A stretch of DNA of 64,000 bases, from assembly GCA_036496265.1 (NCBI GenBank), contig DASXLL010000327.1, positions 1-64,000 on the forward strand, given 5' to 3'. The translations under genes were made by a program, and so were the position numbers. Positions 7,577-15,376 of the stretch are shown here, piece by piece. This DNA comes from CAYLLN01 sp036496265. GTDB taxonomy: Bacteria > Planctomycetota > Planctomycetia > Pirellulales > Pirellulaceae. Each line of letters opens with the position of its first letter. Positions within the stretch are counted from its first letter, which is position 1. The notes under the pieces were generated by a model, which saw only the letters and a program-made list of their open reading frames with translations, searched no databases and was not told the origin of the DNA.

Positions 7577-8716
7577 TTAGCGAGCGATCAAAGCCTCGCG
7601 GGCACTTATCACGCGCTGCCGAGCTGCCTCCGCCGTCTCCCCCAGCGCCGTCAAATGCCCCATTTTTCGCCCCACTCGCGGCTCGGCTTTGCCGTACAAA
7701 TGCAATTTCACGTCCGGCAGCGCCAGCGCCTCGCTCCACCGCGGCTCCCCGGCCTGCCAGACGTCGCCCAGCAAATTCGCCATCGCCGCCGGCCGATGCT
7801 GTCGCGTTGAGCCCAGCGGCAAACCACAAATGGCTCTCACCTGCTGCTCAAATTGACAGCTCGAGCAAGCATCAATCGTCAAATGCCCCGAGTTATGCGG
7901 GCGCGGCGCCAACTCGTTGACCATCAGCCGATCCTGCCGATCCACGAAACATTCAACGCACAACACGCCCACCACTTCCAGGCGTCGCATAATCTCGCGG
8001 GTGAGCTGCACGGCGGAGTCGGCGACGTGCGACTTTACGGCAGGCGGCGCGATTGAGACATCAAGAATGTGATTGCGATGCGTATTAAGCGAAGGCGCGT
8101 AAGTGACAACTTGGCCGTCGGCGCCGCGCGCTGCGACCACCGAAATCTCGCAATCAAAATCGATAAAGGCTTCCAGGACTGATTCGCCACCTGCGAATTT
8201 TGGCCACAGCCCATCCACATCGTCGGCAGATCCAATCTTCGCCTGCCCTTTGCCGTCATAGCCCCACTCCGCCGTTTTCAGCACTGCCGGATAGCCCGCT
8301 TCCACCAGCGCCGCGGTCAATTGCTCCTTCGATCGCACCGGCCAGAACGGCGTAACGGGAATGCCGGCATTTTTAAGAAACGTCTTTTCCCGAATCCGGT
8401 TCTGCGTCGTATGCAGCACATTGCCGCCCGGACGCACCGGCGCAAAACGCTCGCAAACCTCCGTCGTCGCCGCCGGCACATTTTCAAACTCAAACGTCAC
8501 AACCGAAACGCCGCGCGCGAATTGGGCCACCGCGTCGAGGTCGTCATACGCCGCCCTAATTTCCAAATCAGCAACTTGCCCTGTCGGCGTATCGTCATCC
8601 GGCGACAGCACATGCACCCGATACCCCATCCGCCGCGCCGCAATCGCAAACATCCGCCCCAACTGCCCGCTACCGAGGACGCCGAGAGTGCTACCGGGTT
8701 GTACGACTGTTGACAT
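7577..8716 (-). CDS. purK: 5-(carboxyamino)imidazole ribonucleotide synthase
   Basis: 379 residues from the ATG at 8716 (MSTVVQPGSTLGVLGSGQLG); the nine codons before it are not conserved-looking. ATP-grasp enzyme of purine synthesis that makes N5-CAIR from AIR, bicarbonate and ATP. Diagnostic segments are the N-terminal GVLGSGQLGRM, TFEFENVP, KTAEWGYDGKGQ, EAFIDFDCEISVVAARG and NELAPRPHNSGHLTIDACSSCQFEQQ. The partner purE lies upstream on the same strand, about 600 bp away, separated by the GxxExxY gene and its repeats. The original pair was probably contiguous. Confidence 0.93.
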   Translation of the reverse strand: MSTVVQPGSTLGVLGSGQLGRMFAIAARRMGYRVHVLSPDDDTPTGQVADLEIRAAYDDLDAVAQFARGVSVVTFEFENVPAATTEVCERFAPVRPGGNVLHTTQNRIREKTFLKNAGIPVTPFWPVRSKEQLTAALVEAGYPAVLKTAEWGYDGKGQAKIGSADDVDGLWPKFAGGESVLEAFIDFDCEISVVAARGADGQVVTYAPSLNTHRNHILDVSIAPPAVKSHVADSAVQLTREIMRRLEVVGVLCVECFVDRQDRLMVNELAPRPHNSGHLTIDACSSCQFEQQVRAICGLPLGSTRQHRPAAMANLLGDVWQAGEPRWSEALALPDVKLHLYGKAEPRVGRKMGHLTALGETAEAARQRVISAREALIAR

Positions 8717-8736
8717 GAGCCCTGAAAAGATCGTCA

Positions 8737-8767
8737 GCCACAAAAAGCACGAAAAGACACAAAAAGG
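8737..8767. repeat. CACAAAAA-type repeat, left copy beside the GxxExxY gene
   Basis: GCCACAAAAAGCACGAAAAG followed by ACACAAAAAGG, in the same orientation as the left arm at 9203 and inverted relative to the arm at 9285-9307. It lies between the 3' end of the GxxExxY gene and the start of purK. Confidence 0.8.
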
Positions 8768-8771
8768 AAAT

Positions 8772-9182
8772 CTATGTGGCGTCGAATGGTTGTTTGCCCG
8801 CTTCCGCGGACATCAAGTATTTCTTTATGAAGAGCTTTGACCCGCCGAAATTGATCAATAGCCCGGTTTCGATTCGAGTTGATTTCAAATACCCCAGAAT
8901 CTGTGCGACGTGCTCGTCCGCAACATGGGCAACGGCTTTGACCTCAATGATGAGTCGATCTTCAATAAGTAAGTCCGCGAAATATTCTCCCAAAACAGTC
9001 CCATCTTCGTCATAAACAATAATTGGCTGCTGCTGAAGAACCTTGATGCCTTGCTTTGCTAGTCGATGCGTCAGTGCATTCTCATAAATTTTTTCCAAGT
9101 GCCCGTTTCGATGGTAGCAATGAATTGCGAACGCGGTTTCACGCACGATGTCACAAAGTTGGTTGACGTTGGTCCAGAGCAT
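8772..9182 (-). CDS. GxxExxY protein, PD-(D/E)XK nuclease-like
   Basis: 136 residues. The family-naming motif is GHLEKIY (about 27-33). The PD-(D/E)XK core is visible: Asp in EYFADLLIED, then IIEVKAV (Glu-Val-Lys), then a Gln in HVAQILGYLK. Length fits the family (about 125-140). Members are small proteins of unknown role, often in repeat-rich or intervening positions. Here it separates purK from purE and is surrounded by CACAAAAA-type repeats on both sides (8737-8767, 9203-9307), with a gene-less copy nearby at 9853-9948. I infer it may be the coding form of a small mobile element. The last residues (AEAGKQPFDAT) may be repeat-derived. Confidence 0.82.
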   Translation of the reverse strand: MLWTNVNQLCDIVRETAFAIHCYHRNGHLEKIYENALTHRLAKQGIKVLQQQPIIVYDEDGTVLGEYFADLLIEDRLIIEVKAVAHVADEHVAQILGYLKSTRIETGLLINFGGSKLFIKKYLMSAEAGKQPFDAT

Positions 9183-9202
9183 GGATTACCTCAGATAGGA
9201 AT

Positions 9203-9307
9203 GGCCACAAAAAACACAAAGAGGCACAAAAAGTTTGGAGGAGCATTCGATCAAGGAATCTTGATGTGTCCGTATTGTTTTCATGTCTTTTTGTGTTTTT
9301 TGTGGCC
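9203..9307. repeat. MITE-like inverted repeat A (CACAAAAA family)
   Basis: 105 bp. The left arm begins GGCCACAAAAAACACAAAG. The right arm ends CTTTTTGTGTTTTTTGTGGCC, nearly complementary over about 23 bp. The centre has no gene. It lies between the GxxExxY gene and purE. Confidence 0.8.
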
Positions 9308-9321
9308 ATCTGGCCCCTCTA

Positions 9322-9819
9322 TCAGTCCAAGCTTTCGCGGCGTACTTTCTCCGCAAGTTCGGCGTGATAACTAACGAGCTTTTTTTGCAGATCAGGTCGC
9401 GTCGTCGCCAGAATGCGAATCGCCAGCAACGCCGCGTTCTTCGCCCCTGCTTCCCCGATCGCCAGCGTGCCCACCGGAATGCCCCCCGGCATTTGCACAA
9501 TCGACAGCAACGAATCCAGACCATTCAGCGCCCTGCTTTGCACCGGCACGCCGAGCACCGGCAGCACCGTCTGCGACGCCACCATCCCCGGCAAATGCGC
9601 CGCCCCGCCCGCGCCGGCGATAATCACTTGAATCCCCCGGCTGACCGCCGTCTTCGCATATTCGTTCATCAGCTCCGGCGTGCGATGCGCCGAAACAACA
9701 CGAGATTCGTGCGGAACGCCAAATTGCTCCAGAGTCTCAGCCGCATACTTGAGCGTTTCCCAGTCGGACTTGCTCCCCATGATGACTGCGACAAGCGGAG
9801 CAGGAGATTCGGCCGGCAT
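9322..9819 (-). CDS. purE: 5-(carboxyamino)imidazole ribonucleotide mutase
   Basis: 165 residues, normal for class I PurE, which converts N5-CAIR to CAIR. Signature segments: [14 protein letters not shown] at the N-terminus, the catalytic [55 protein letters not shown] (read in parts). Start at ATG 9819. It works with PurK, encoded downstream beyond the GxxExxY insertion. Another CACAAAAA inverted repeat lies just upstream at 9853-9948. Confidence 0.95.
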   Translation of the reverse strand: MPAESPAPLVAVIMGSKSDWETLKYAAETLEQFGVPHESRVVSAHRTPELMNEYAKTAVSRGIQVIIAGAGGAAHLPGMVASQTVLPVLGVPVQSRALNGLDSLLSIVQMPGGIPVGTLAIGEAGAKNAALLAIRILATTRPDLQKKLVSYHAELAEKVRRESLD

Positions 9820-9852
9820 GAAATTGTCCGCGGTGAAATGGAATTATTGAAT

Positions 9853-9948
9853 AGCCACGAAAAACACGAAAAAGAAGACCCCATGTTTGGTAGCCAGCGA
9901 CCGAATCAGCGCGTGCTTTTATTGTGCCTTTTTGTGTTTCTTGTGGCC
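9853..9948. repeat. MITE-like inverted repeat B (CACAAAAA family)
   Basis: About 96 bp. Left arm GCCACGAAAAACACGAAAAAG, right arm CCTTTTTGTGTTTCTTGTGGCC (complementary over about 20 bp with mismatches). No reading frame of note. It lies between purE and the response-regulator gene. Confidence 0.8.
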
Positions 9949-10001
9949 ATTCCTTGCTCCAGAATAGACGCCGTGTGACTGGTTCCGGAAGCGACCGGGA
10001 A

Positions 10002-10445
10002 CTACTTCCTCGATCCGCCTTCCATCTCATCAATATACCGCCGCAACCGTTCCAGCTCGTCCGTCACATCCTTGAGCTTCAGCATGTTTTCGACCCGCTT
10101 CAGCAGCTCGGTCTTATTAACCGGCTTACTCAGGAAATCGTCGGTCCCGGCCTGCACCGCCCGCTCGATATCCCCAGCTTCGTTCAGGGCCGTGACCATC
10201 AGAACCATGATCTTGCTCGCCGCCTTGTCCCCCTTCAGCTTCTGGCAAACCTCAAACCCCGACAGCTTCGGCATCATCACGTCCAGCAGAATCATATCCG
10301 GCTGAAACGATTTCACTTTGGCCAGCGTCTCCTGGCCATCGGCCGCATGGTCGATCTCACAATCGATCTCCGCAAGATACGCCTCGAGCAGCTCGCGGTT
10401 CGGCTGATTATCGTCGGCGATCAAAATGCGGTTTTTAGCGGCCAT
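10002..10445 (-). CDS. Single-domain response regulator (REC) with C-terminal helix
   Basis: 147 residues from ATG 10445. CheY-like receiver: acidic pair in ILIADDNQPN, phosphoacceptor Asp in DMILLDVMMPKLSG, Thr in MVTALNE, Lys in FLSKPVNKTEL. No DNA-binding output domain; the C-terminus is a charged helix (VTDELERLRRYIDEMEGG). The ATG overlaps the glyA stop as TGATG, so translation is coupled to glyA. A long upstream extension in the same frame is inside glyA and is rejected. The cognate kinase is not adjacent. Confidence 0.88.
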   Translation of the reverse strand: MAAKNRILIADDNQPNRELLEAYLAEIDCEIDHAADGQETLAKVKSFQPDMILLDVMMPKLSGFEVCQKLKGDKAASKIMVLMVTALNEAGDIERAVQAGTDDFLSKPVNKTELLKRVENMLKLKDVTDELERLRRYIDEMEGGSRK

Positions 10446-11713
10446 CAGTGGCTCCTCGCCTTTTCTTCCTGCACCGCGTTGGCCGGAACCGGGAACTGCG
10501 CACACATACCGCTGATCTCGCCGCGAATGCGATCGTGCACCGCCTGATCGGTCGCATGCTTCAGCGCTTCCAGCATCCAATTTCCGATTCGCTTCATCTC
10601 ATCGACGCCCATGCCCCGCGTCGTTAGCGCCGGCGTGCCAATGCGAATCCCGCTCGGATCAAGCGGCTTACGCGTGTCGAACGGAATCATGTTCATATTC
10701 ACGGTGATCCCGCATTTTTCGAGCACCTGCGTCGCCGTCTTGCCGCCGATGTTCAGCGGCGTCACATCCACCAGCATCAAGTGATTATCCGTCCCGCCGC
10801 TGACCAGCTTGAGGCCCCCGCCGAGCAGCACATCGGCCAGCGCCTTCGCGTTGTCAATAATCGCCTTGGCGTATTGCTTAAACGTCGGCTGCAATGCCTC
10901 GCCGAAGCAAACCGCCTTGCCGGCAATGACATGCATCAGCGGCCCGCCCTGCAATCCCGGAAACACCGTCTTATCGACGCCCTGGGCCAGTTCGCTTTTG
11001 CACAGCACCATCCCCCCCCGCGGCCCGCGGAGCGTCTTGTGCGTCGTCGTCGTCACAAAATCGGCCACCGGCACCGGATTGTCGTGCAAGCCCGCCGCGA
11101 CCAATCCCGCATAATGGGCCATATCCACCATCAGCTTGGCCCGCACCGCCAGCGCGATTTCGGCGAATTTGCCGTGCGGAATCTCGCGCGGATAAGCGCT
11201 CGCGCCGGCCACGATCAGCTTCGGCCGATGCTCCCGCGCCAGCCGGGCCACCTGGTCGAAATCGATCCGATTCGTGTCCTTCGTAACTCCGTAGCTAATG
11301 AACTTGTACAGCTTGCCCGACAAATTCAGCTTCATCCCGTGCGTCAAATGCCCGCCATGAGCCAAATCCAGGCCCAGCACCGTATCGCCCGGCTCCAAAG
11401 CCGTCACATACACTGTCTGGTTCGCCTGCGACCCGCTATGCGGCTGAACATTCGCGTGCTCCGCCCCAAACAGCAGCTTCGCCCGATCGCGGGCCAAATC
11501 CTCGATCACATCGACATACTCACAGCCCCCGTAATACCGCCGGCCGGGATATCCTTCGGCATATTTATTCGTCAGCACGCTGCCGACCGCTTCCATCACG
11601 GCCGCACTCGTGTAATTCTCGCTGGCGATCATTTCCAGCCCATCCTGCTGCCGCTGCTCCTCCTCGCGAATCGCAACGGCAACCGGCGGATCATACTGCG
11701 GTAAAATCTTCAT
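10445..11713 (-). CDS. glyA: Serine hydroxymethyltransferase
   Basis: 422 residues, full length. PLP enzyme interconverting serine and glycine while charging tetrahydrofolate with a C1 unit. Visible motifs: [42 protein letters not shown], and the PLP lysine in [15 protein letters not shown]. It overlaps the response-regulator start. With metF (51.7 kb) it represents the folate C1 branch in this window. Confidence 0.96.
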   Translation of the reverse strand: MKILPQYDPPVAVAIREEEQRQQDGLEMIASENYTSAAVMEAVGSVLTNKYAEGYPGRRYYGGCEYVDVIEDLARDRAKLLFGAEHANVQPHSGSQANQTVYVTALEPGDTVLGLDLAHGGHLTHGMKLNLSGKLYKFISYGVTKDTNRIDFDQVARLAREHRPKLIVAGASAYPREIPHGKFAEIALAVRAKLMVDMAHYAGLVAAGLHDNPVPVADFVTTTTHKTLRGPRGGMVLCKSELAQGVDKTVFPGLQGGPLMHVIAGKAVCFGEALQPTFKQYAKAIIDNAKALADVLLGGGLKLVSGGTDNHLMLVDVTPLNIGGKTATQVLEKCGITVNMNMIPFDTRKPLDPSGIRIGTPALTTRGMGVDEMKRIGNWMLEALKHATDQAVHDRIRGEISGMCAQFPVPANAVQEEKARSH

Positions 11714-11761
11714 TCGTCGTCAAGCTTTGTCTGCGGCTAATGTTAAAGCTGAAAAGCTTAC

Positions 11762-11831
11762 GGGGTCGGGAGTCAATTGCGATTCACGGCATCCATATGG
11801 AACATGCTTGCCGCAATTGACTCCCGACCCC
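11762..11831. repeat. Long inverted repeat, copy 2
   Basis: 20-bp perfect arms (GGGGTCGGGAGTCAATTGCG at 11762-11781 and complement at 11812-11831) around about 30 nt. Same family as 1-65. It lies between the glyA start and the HisA-like gene. Confidence 0.85.
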
Positions 11832-12017
11832 TTCTCGGCTGGCCTGCCGTAGGATTGTCACCTGCGCCGGCCACTGTCAAAGCTGGATTGTCAAAGGCAG
11901 CCCCCAATTCGTCAATTGGGTCGTCTCGTGGCACGGCCATCTTGGCCGTGAGTGGGGCGGGCTTCCAGCCTGCCATGTAGGATAGGCTTCCAGCCTGTCC
12001 AAAAAAATCAAAGCCGC

Positions 12018-12773
12018 ATGCGCATCATCCCCGTCATCGACCTCCTCCACGGCCAAGTCGTCCGCGGTATCGGCGGCCGCCGCAACGAATATCGCCCGAT
12101 TCATTCGCAATTAGTGTTAGACGCTCGACCCGAATCCGTAGCCGCAGCCTTCGTCAAGCAATTCAGCTTCCACACCGCTTATGTCGCAGATCTCGACGCG
12201 ATCATCGATGGCCGCTGCTCGACCACCGAATGGAAACAGATCGCCGCAGCCGGATTGAAGCTTTGGCTCGACGCCGGCATCAACAATTCACTTGCCGCTC
12301 GCAAAATCGTTGCTTCTGGCAAGGAACTGAACATCGACTTCGAGCTCGTGATCGGCCTCGAATCCCTCGAATCACCCGAGGAGCTGACCGCCATTCAGCA
12401 GCTTTGCGACCGTCGGGCCATTTTCAGTCTCGACATACGCGCCGGCCAGCCGCTGACACAAATTGAAAAATGGAAATCACTCACGCCGCTTGAAATCGCT
12501 GCTCAAGCCATCAGCCGCGGCACAAACCGCCTCATCATCCTCGACCTCGCCGACGTCGGCGAATCCCGCGGCACTCGCACCTTGCAACTCTGCCGCGACC
12601 TTCGCAACGACCATTCTCACCTCGAGCTCATCGCCGGCGGCGGCGTCCGCAACCTCGATGACCTAAAGGCACTCGCCAACGCCGGCGCTAGCGCCGCCCT
12701 CGTCGCCTCCGCCCTCCACGACGGCCGCCTCGCGCCAAAAGATATTCAAACGATATCCGCGCCACCTCCGTAG
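12018..12773 (+). CDS. HisA/HisF-related protein of methanopterin C1 gene sets
   Basis: 251 residues from ATG 12018 (MRIIPVIDLLHGQVVRG). TIM barrel of the HisA family, with the first catalytic Asp in IPVIDLLHG, a second acidic position in FSLDIRAG, and phosphate-binding ends LIAGGGVRN and ASAALVASALHDG. It resembles the divergent hisA/hisF-related proteins known from methanogens, methylotrophs and planctomycetes with tetrahydromethanopterin pathways more than true HisA; no his genes are near. fhcC at 47.8 kb supports this reading. Frame upstream of ATG 12018 is repeat (CTTCCAGCCTG). The stop TAG (12771-12773) is the foot of a GTAGGGTGGG repeat. Confidence 0.75.
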   Translation: MRIIPVIDLLHGQVVRGIGGRRNEYRPIHSQLVLDARPESVAAAFVKQFSFHTAYVADLDAIIDGRCSTTEWKQIAAAGLKLWLDAGINNSLAARKIVASGKELNIDFELVIGLESLESPEELTAIQQLCDRRAIFSLDIRAGQPLTQIEKWKSLTPLEIAAQAISRGTNRLIILDLADVGESRGTRTLQLCRDLRNDHSHLELIAGGGVRNLDDLKALANAGASAALVASALHDGRLAPKDIQTISAPPP

Positions 12774-12813
12774 GGTGGGACCAGCGAGCGCAGCTCGCGC
12801 CGGCCCACCAGTG
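12770..12813. repeat. GTAGGGTGGGACC repeat copy 1
   Basis: GTAGGGTGGGACC, then GCGAGCGCAGCTCGCG, then CCGGCCCACCA: nested hairpin with a GTAG foot. Related copies at 14171-14213 and, degraded, at about 32558-32620. Confidence 0.8.
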
Positions 12814-12826
12814 CCCGAACTCCCAG

Positions 12827-12868
12827 CCCGAACCCCGAGCCCCGAATCCCGAGCCCCGAATCCCGAGC
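12827..12868 (+). repeat. Heptanucleotide array CCCGANN x6
   Basis: Units CCCGAAC, CCCGAGC, CCCGAAT, CCCGAGC, CCCGAAT, CCCGAGC in register (one unit shifted by a base at the start). Ends 10 nt before the oxidoreductase stop. The same unit recurs at 31213-31240, upstream of mqnE, and loosely at 34345. Confidence 0.8.
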
Positions 12869-12878
12869 CCCTCCTCTT

Positions 12879-14072
12879 CTACTTCCGCGCCCGCTTATGC
12901 GCCATCGTCACCCACGCCCCATTCTCCTTGCTGCTCGCCACGCACTGCTGAATAAAAAACATTCCCTCCAAGCCGTCATTCACGTTCGGATAAATCGTAT
13001 TCACCTTTTCGAACGGCTTCCCCTCTGCCCGCAAGATCATCGCGTCATAAGTCGAGCGATAGAGATTCGCAAACCCCTCTAAATATCCCTCCGGATGCCC
13101 CGCCGGAATCCGCGTTGCCGCCTGCGCAGCCGCACCGAGATACGGCCCGCCAGCTCGCGTATAAATTTTGTGCGGCTGACCATTCTGCCGCACGATCATC
13201 TCGTTCGGATTCTCCTGCCGCCAAGAAAGCGACGCCTTCGTCCCATCCACCTCAATAAAAATATCGTTCTCGCGACCGTGACTGATCTGCGACGCCGTGA
13301 CCGTGCCCAAAGCCCCGTTCTGAAACCGAATCACCGCCGTCCCATAATCATCGAGCGGCCGCCCTTCCTCGAACGACTTCAGATGGCAGCTAATCTCTTT
13401 CGGCAAGAGCCCCGTCATGTATCGCGCAAGGTTATACGCGTGCGTCGCAATATCGCCAAAGCATCCCGCCGCGCCACTCTTCGCCGGATCGGTCCGCCAC
13501 GACGCCTGCTTCTGCGAATCCTTCTCCAGTCGCGTCCGCAGCCAGCCTTGAATGTAGTTCGATCGAAACGCGTTGATCTCGCCCAACTCGCCCGCCGCAA
13601 TCATCTCCCGCGCCTGCCGCACCAGTGGATATCCCGTGTAATTGTGCGTCACCGCAAACACCACGCCCGATTTATCCACCGCCTCCGCGAGCGCCTCCGC
13701 CTGCGCGAAGTCAAACGTCATCGGCTTATCGCACATCACATTGAAGCCCGCCTCCACCGCCGCCTTCGCAATCTCGAAATGCGTGTGATTCGGCGTCGCC
13801 ACGCTCACAAAATCCACCCGCTGGGTCGCCGGCAGCGCCTTCTCTTTCTGCACCAACTCGCCAATCGACGTATAAGCCCGCTCCGGCTTAATGTCATAAT
13901 CCGGCGCCGACGCCTTCGCCTTCTCCGGATTGCTCGACAAACACCCCGCCACCAGCTCCGCCCGGTTATCCATCACCGCCGCCGTCGCATGCACGCGGCC
14001 AATAAACGCTCCCTGCCCACCACCCACCAACCCCATCCGCAACTTCCGGTTCAAAGACCCATTCGTCGTCAT
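12879..14072 (-). CDS. Gfo/Idh/MocA-family oxidoreductase
   Basis: 397 residues from ATG 14072 (MTTNGSLNRKLRMGLVGGG). The open frame runs upstream to 14252 but that part translates repeats. Rossmann start MGLVGGGQGAFIG, then VATPNHTHFEIAKAAVEAGFNVMCDKPMT with the conserved CDKP lysine, a putative active-site stretch FGDIATHAYNLARYMTG, and a C-terminal half typical of sugar oxidoreductases. NAD(P)-dependent sugar or inositol-type dehydrogenase; substrate unknown. No signal peptide, unlike the Tat-exported relative at 43.1-44.5 kb. Confidence 0.88.
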   Translation of the reverse strand: MTTNGSLNRKLRMGLVGGGQGAFIGRVHATAAVMDNRAELVAGCLSSNPEKAKASAPDYDIKPERAYTSIGELVQKEKALPATQRVDFVSVATPNHTHFEIAKAAVEAGFNVMCDKPMTFDFAQAEALAEAVDKSGVVFAVTHNYTGYPLVRQAREMIAAGELGEINAFRSNYIQGWLRTRLEKDSQKQASWRTDPAKSGAAGCFGDIATHAYNLARYMTGLLPKEISCHLKSFEEGRPLDDYGTAVIRFQNGALGTVTASQISHGRENDIFIEVDGTKASLSWRQENPNEMIVRQNGQPHKIYTRAGGPYLGAAAQAATRIPAGHPEGYLEGFANLYRSTYDAMILRAEGKPFEKVNTIYPNVNDGLEGMFFIQQCVASSKENGAWVTMAHKRARK

Positions 14073-14106
14073 CGCAGTATTTCCTATGTTTAGGGCGGCG
14101 TGCGCT

Positions 14107-14250
14107 GTAGGGAACGCCCTCTGTGGCGTTCCGCTCCGTCGCTGACGTCCACCAACGTGTGTGTAGTTCGTGTAGGGTGGGACAAGCGAGCGCAGCTCGC
14201 GCCGGCCCACCAAATTAGTCGCTAGTTGTAGGGTGGGCTGTGCCCACCAC
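14107..14250. repeat. Cluster of three GTAGGG hairpin repeats
   Basis: In order: GTAGGGAACGCCCTCTGTGG followed by CGTTCCG (14107-14133), GTAGGGTGGGACAAGCGAGC and its hairpin partner (14171-14213), and GTAGGGTGGGCTGTGCCCACC (about 14228-14248). All have a GTAG foot and a strong hairpin. They occupy the spacer upstream of the oxidoreductase. Confidence 0.85.
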
Positions 14251-14418
14251 ATTTCTTATTGGCCGCCGAAGTCCTCGTTTAACGGGGAGCCGCAGGCGAC
14301 CGATCTCGTCACGCCCCAACACCCGCGCCTACGCGTCAAACGACAGAATTTTCTAGCAACCCGCGCCGCATTGTTGTATCAAATCATCAGGGGCCAAACC
14401 ACCGCCGCATACCCTTCC

Positions 14419-14922
14419 ATGTCCACCTCCTCGCCAACGACTGAATCAGGCTTTCGAGCCCTCCAATTTCGCCTTACAACGCTGCTTGTATTTACCGCGT
14501 GGCTCGCCATTCTCTGCGCAGGCTTTACTGCCCCTCTGCCGCCCTGGCCGACAATAATCAGCGCCACCACTTTACTCAGCATCTTCAGTTCTGGCCTGTT
14601 GGCGGCCTATCGCACAACTCGAACTCGGGCAGCAGCGATGGGCTATCTCATCTTCAGCAGCGGGTATCTCGTTTACCTTCATTTCCGTCCCATGCCATAT
14701 TGGCCGGGGGTGATGGGAGTAGGCGAAACCGATACCGGTTACCTCCCCACACGGCTCTACCATCTTTTGCACGGCGACGTGGGCTATTTAGCCACTGGGT
14801 TCTTTGAAATCTACCACCAAGCCCTCGCCACCCTCCTCGGCCTTCTCGGCTCCCTCCTCGCCCAATACCTCTACGCCACCCAACCCCGCGAAAAACCACC
14901 CACCACCAATCCGCAACCCTAA
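14419..14922 (+). CDS. Hypothetical membrane protein
   Basis: 167 residues from ATG 14419 (MSTSSPTTESGFRALQFRLTTLL). Three or four hydrophobic segments: TTLLVFTAWLAILCAGF (about 20-38), IISATTLLSIFSSGLLAAY, GYLIFSSGYLVYLHF, and ALATLLGLLGSLLAQYLY. The start RFQLRTLLVFT-like (here LQFRLTTLLVFTAWLAI) is common in planctomycete membrane proteins of unknown role. Earlier in-frame starts fall in repeat and are less likely. Ends with a Pro/Thr-rich tail. Confidence 0.6.
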   Translation: MSTSSPTTESGFRALQFRLTTLLVFTAWLAILCAGFTAPLPPWPTIISATTLLSIFSSGLLAAYRTTRTRAAAMGYLIFSSGYLVYLHFRPMPYWPGVMGVGETDTGYLPTRLYHLLHGDVGYLATGFFEIYHQALATLLGLLGSLLAQYLYATQPREKPPTTNPQP

Positions 14923-15376
14923 ATAACGCTTTGCGCCCTTTGCTCCCCTCTGCGTCTTTGCGTTAAATCGAGCCGAGCCACAAACCAGAAAACGGCGTCC
15001 ATTCGCACGTCCCCCACTTTCGAGAAAATCTTCCAAAATCCGGCCCGCTTTTTCCCCGAAATCGCAATCTGTATTAGGGAGGCTCGCCTTCCACCCAAAA
15101 CCACCCCACCCGGCTAACACCAAGCCTAACTGTTAGCGCTAACCGTAAGCCGAGCCGCCTTAAGTCCTTATCCGAACGCCCTCCACGCGCTAACATTTTC
15201 CAGCCGTTAGCGCAATCAATTTCCGAATTCCTTTTGCTCCCAACAACTTACAGCGATCCGTTTCAGAAAAATTCTCGTAAATGTTAGCGCACCGTCCTGC
15301 CACGCATTCAAAATTGACCCCTTTGGCCATTCCCCCATACAATCAACCACTTGCCAGCCAATGACTTAAAACCAAT
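14923..15376. other. Gene-free stretch with GTTAGCGC motifs
   Basis: No supported gene. It starts with a CTTTGCG/TCTTTGCG repeat (14927-14968). Later it carries four copies of GTTAGCGC or its complement (about 15129, 15188, 15215, 15283). The words GAATTCC and CCCAACAACTT also occur here and again in the 33.9-34.9 kb gap, so both gaps hold the same degenerate repeat. Confidence 0.6.

Noticed and set aside
12018..12773. True HisA of histidine synthesis
   Set aside because: No other his gene is near and the sequence is closer to the divergent HisA-related group; the methanopterin context fits better.
14073..14252. N-terminal extension of the Gfo/Idh/MocA protein
   Set aside because: It translates three GTAGGG repeats; the Rossmann start follows the ATG at 14072.
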